Positions 31,536-33,549 of a stretch of 33,549 bases of DNA are shown in pieces. Where the stretch lies: assembly GCA_011064985.1 (NCBI GenBank), contig JAAKFR010000004.1:1-33549 (forward strand), in the 5' to 3' direction. The notes below the pieces were generated by a model. The model had not been told where the DNA came from and did no database searches. It worked only from the letters and a program-made list of their open reading frames with translations. This DNA is from Chlamydiota bacterium (GTDB lineage Bacteria; Chlamydiota; Chlamydiia; Chlamydiales; JAAKFR01). A program made the translations under genes and the position numbers. Positions within the stretch are counted from its first letter, which is position 1. Each line of letters begins with the position of its first letter.

Positions 31536-32750
31536 ATGAAGAGGTATATATCTCGTACGCTTGAGTCCATACTCAAAAAAGCGGTAAAGGAGTTTCCGGC
31601 TGTTGTTCTGACGGGGCCGAGACAGGCGGGGAAAACGACGATACTGAAGCATTTTTTCTCGGGCTCGCATAGGTATATCTCGTTAGAGCCTCCTGATGTG
31701 AGGAGTAGCGCGCTTGCCGACCCACGGGGGTTTTTAGAGCTCTATGAACCTCCCCTGATCTTAGATGAGATCCAGTATGTGCCAGAGCTTCTCTTCTACA
31801 TCAAGGAGAAGATCGACCAAAATCGGGATCGGTACGGTCAATATGTGCTAACAGGCTCCCAAAATCTTTTACTCCTGCAACAAGTGACCGAGAGCTTGGC
31901 AGGCCGAGCAGCCATGTTACGCCTTCTCCCTCTCTCTTACCCCGAGATCAATGGAAAACCGGAGCAATCTTTCCCTTGGGAAAGGGAGAAGAGAATTTCT
32001 TCGACCCTCTCTATTAGAGATTTTTGGCCCCTTATGCTGAGAGGAAGCTACCCCGAATTGCATGAACACCCAGAAAAAGACTCCGCCCTTTGGCAGGGGA
32101 GTTACCTCCAGACGTATTTAGAGCGGGACATCAGGAGTTTGCGGCAGATTGGGGATCTCACGCAGTTTCAACTCTTTTTAAGGAGTGTTGCGATCAGAAG
32201 TGGTCAACTTTTCAGAATCTCAGAGGTGGCCAAGGAGATTGGGCTATCGGTGAACACGATTAAGGCATGGCTCGGTGTTCTTGAAGCTAGTTATCAGGTG
32301 GTGATTCTCCGTCCTTATTTCGTAAATAGGGGGAAGAGACTTGTTAAGACACCCAAAGTCTACTTTTTGGATGTAGGGATTCTTTGTTACCTTTTGGGTT
32401 TGCAAGAGGTTGAAAGCTTGTATAGAGGAGCGATGGCAGGGCCTATTGTGGAGACCTTCCTTTTTTCAGAAATCTACAAACGTCTCTCAAGTCGAGGGGG
32501 ACATCCAGAGCTCTATTTTTGGAGGACTTCAACTGGTCAGGAGGTCGATCTGCTGATTGAGGAGAGAGGGAAACTGATTCCAATCGAAGTAAAGGCGAGT
32601 TCAACTCCAAAACCCCAGATGGCAAAAGGGATCCTTACTTTCCAAAAAGACTTTCCGAAAGAAGTGGAAAAAGGATACGTGATCCATTTAGGGGAGCAGG
32701 TGCTTCCTCTGGCGCCTAATGTGGAAGCGTTGCCATTTGCTCAGTTGTAG
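31536..32750 (+). CDS. AAA ATPase with DUF4143 domain
   Basis: 404 residues, the full length for this family. The ATPase half has Walker A VVLTGPRQAGKTT (about 26-38), Walker B LILDEIQYVPELL and the sensor VLTGSQNLLLL. The second half has the DUF4143 pattern: SYLQTYLERDIRSLRQIGDL, a winged helix (ISEVAKEIGLSVNTIKAWLGVLEAS) and a nuclease-like tail LYFWRTSTGQEVDLLIEERGKLIPIEVKAS with D...E.K residues. The cellular role of the family is not settled; it is expanded in many bacteria and suspected of mobile or defence roles. TTG 31527 is also in frame, but it lies inside the inverted repeat, so ATG 31536 is preferred. The 3' end overlaps tdk by 35 bases. Confidence 0.93.
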   Translation: MKRYISRTLESILKKAVKEFPAVVLTGPRQAGKTTILKHFFSGSHRYISLEPPDVRSSALADPRGFLELYEPPLILDEIQYVPELLFYIKEKIDQNRDRYGQYVLTGSQNLLLLQQVTESLAGRAAMLRLLPLSYPEINGKPEQSFPWEREKRISSTLSIRDFWPLMLRGSYPELHEHPEKDSALWQGSYLQTYLERDIRSLRQIGDLTQFQLFLRSVAIRSGQLFRISEVAKEIGLSVNTIKAWLGVLEASYQVVILRPYFVNRGKRLVKTPKVYFLDVGILCYLLGLQEVESLYRGAMAGPIVETFLFSEIYKRLSSRGGHPELYFWRTSTGQEVDLLIEERGKLIPIEVKASSTPKPQMAKGILTFQKDFPKEVEKGYVIHLGEQVLPLAPNVEALPFAQL

Positions 32751-33324
32751 AGAGGCCGGCCTTGCGGAGTTGGGTGGCGTAGCAGGCGAAGCAGGAGGGG
32801 AAGTATTTCTCTTCACATCCGAGCTGGACACTAGGGCCATCGAGAGCGGCTTTTCCGTCGAGGTGTTTGAGGTTGAGCACGGCCTTTTTGTGGCAGAAGT
32901 GGCAAGTTGATTTTATCTCTTCGATCGAGTCGGCAAGCTCCATCAACCTTTTTGATCCTGGAAAGAGGTGGGAACGGAAATCTGTGCGGAGTCCGTAGCA
33001 GATCACAGGAATGTTCTCCTTTAGCGTAATCTCTCTTAGTTGGTCGATCAAATGGCTTGGGAGGAACTGTACTTCATCTACAAGGAGACAGTCGATCCCT
33101 TTGAAGTTGCAACTCAGTAGATTCGTCTTGGCATTGACCAGAAGATCGGCCTGCTTTTCGAGTCCTGCTCGCGATTTGATGTTGTTTTTCCCAAAGCGAA
33201 TATCGAGCTCGGGCTTGATCAGTAAGGCTTTCTTCTCTTGCTGCTGGTAGTTGTGGGCGACTGCAAGAAGGTTCAGCGTCTTCGCACTTCCCACTGTGCC
33301 GTATCGAAAATAGAGTTTTGCCAT
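32716..33324 (-). CDS. tdk: Thymidine kinase, TK1 type
   Basis: 202 residues. The start MAKLYFRYGTVGSAKT is the TK1 P-loop; its sixth position is alanine (GTVGSAKT) where the Walker A consensus has glycine. Further motifs: LLIKPELDIRFG, the DEVQFLP Walker B with the catalytic glutamate, ICYGLRTDFRSHLFPGSKRLMELAD (in pieces) and two zinc-binding cysteine pairs (CHFC and CFAC). It salvages thymidine to dTMP. ATG 33324 has AGGAG six bases upstream; an open extension to 33402 runs into the inverted AAA-gene remnant and is not coding. Convergent overlap with the AAA ATPase gene is 35 bases. Together with cdd and prs this gives nucleotide salvage capacity. Confidence 0.95.
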   Translation of the reverse strand: MAKLYFRYGTVGSAKTLNLLAVAHNYQQQEKKALLIKPELDIRFGKNNIKSRAGLEKQADLLVNAKTNLLSCNFKGIDCLLVDEVQFLPSHLIDQLREITLKENIPVICYGLRTDFRSHLFPGSKRLMELADSIEEIKSTCHFCHKKAVLNLKHLDGKAALDGPSVQLGCEEKYFPSCFACYATQLRKAGLSTTEQMATLPH

Positions 33325-33395
33325 CTCTTTCTCCTTGTTCAAAAGGGCTATTTTGACAAATCTCCAAGATATCCGCAAGCAAACACAAGTAGATG

Positions 33396-33480
33396 GGTGC
33401 AATTAAAAGTGGAGCTTATATCGATAGGGTGTAACCCAAATCGGTTAAAGGTCCAAGTTCCCATCCTCAGGCACAAAGTA
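33396..33480 (-). pseudogene. Inverted remnant of the AAA/DUF4143 gene broken at the left edge
   Basis: The minus-strand sequence here matches the left edge of the window. Positions 33396-33417 are an exact 22-base inverted copy of 101-122, 33431-33448 match 41-58 with one difference, and 33449-33480 resemble 10-40 more weakly (both translate as FV.ED..L.L before the matched part). About 30 bases present between the two blocks on the left are absent here. Stops interrupt the frame, so only a scar remains. The other bases from 33325 to 33549 show nothing else I can support. Confidence 0.65.
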
Positions 33481-33549
33481 GGTGGTGTTCTTACTCATCC
33501 ATAAGAGAACAATGAATACGCAAACTTTTTACTAACAAGACACAAAGCT

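Noticed and set aside
33325-33402. 26-codon extension of thymidine kinase
   Set aside because: The TK1 family begins MAKLYF; AGGAG lies directly before ATG 33324, and the extension enters the AAA-gene remnant.

Overview
The window is a gene-dense stretch of bacterial chromosome, most likely from an environmental member of the Chlamydiota (a Simkania-, Waddlia- or Parachlamydia-like lineage). Two blocks match chlamydial gene order as I remember it from Chlamydia trachomatis: second dnaA with bactofilin, a TPR/SycD-like protein, a small conserved protein and rsmH (around CT272-CT276); and pgsA, glgA, rplY, pth, rpsF, rpsR, rplI, ispE (around CT797-CT804). Several proteins with paired long hydrophobic segments (inclusion-membrane-protein architecture) and a polyproline putative effector also fit an intracellular chlamydia. 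Genes absent from the C. trachomatis blocks as I recall them (prs, tdk, heptose genes, Na+/H+ antiporters) argue against the genus Chlamydia itself. No database search was possible, so species is not claimed.

Layout. 1-672: broken AAA/DUF4143 gene fragment. 771-5457: AsmA-like envelope protein and a ComF-like phosphoribosyltransferase. 5429-8418 (minus): small conserved protein, TPR protein, dnaA2 and bactofilin. 8544-9428: rsmH. 9522-9980 (minus): cytidine deaminase with a signal-like N-terminus. 10055-12293: two tandem paralogous membrane proteins, candidate Inc proteins. 12358-13930: pgsA and a PfkB kinase. 14022-15467 (minus): glgA. 15524-16560: tRNA-Gln and prs. 16812-19135: rplY-pth-rpsF-rpsR-rplI, ended by a strong terminator directly abutting ispE (19179-19973). 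20063-21941 (minus): a small unknown ORF followed by a polyproline/coiled-coil protein whose ribosome binding site lies in a perfect hairpin. 22059-23987: hldD and a kinase-only hldE for heptose (LPS core) synthesis. 24040-25056 (minus): short MgtE. 25330-27740: two overlapping cation/proton antiporter genes. 28044-29576 (minus): IncA-like coiled-coil protein with 33-residue repeats. 29723-31292 (minus): sodium:solute symporter followed by a DUF167 gene with a replaced 3' end. 31536-32750: intact AAA/DUF4143 ATPase behind an array of inverted repeats. 32716-33324 (minus): thymidine kinase. 33396-33480: a second, inverted remnant of the same gene broken at the left edge.

The housekeeping part covers translation, replication initiation, nucleotide salvage, glycogen, phospholipid, isoprenoid and LPS synthesis. 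The accessory part looks host-directed: three two-lobed hydrophobic proteins and a formin/WASP-like proline-rich protein. Small intergenic repeats carrying CACAGAG, GCAAAGACGCAGAG or CCACGAAGGACGCGAAG words occur five times between genes, twice with perfect terminal inverted repeats.
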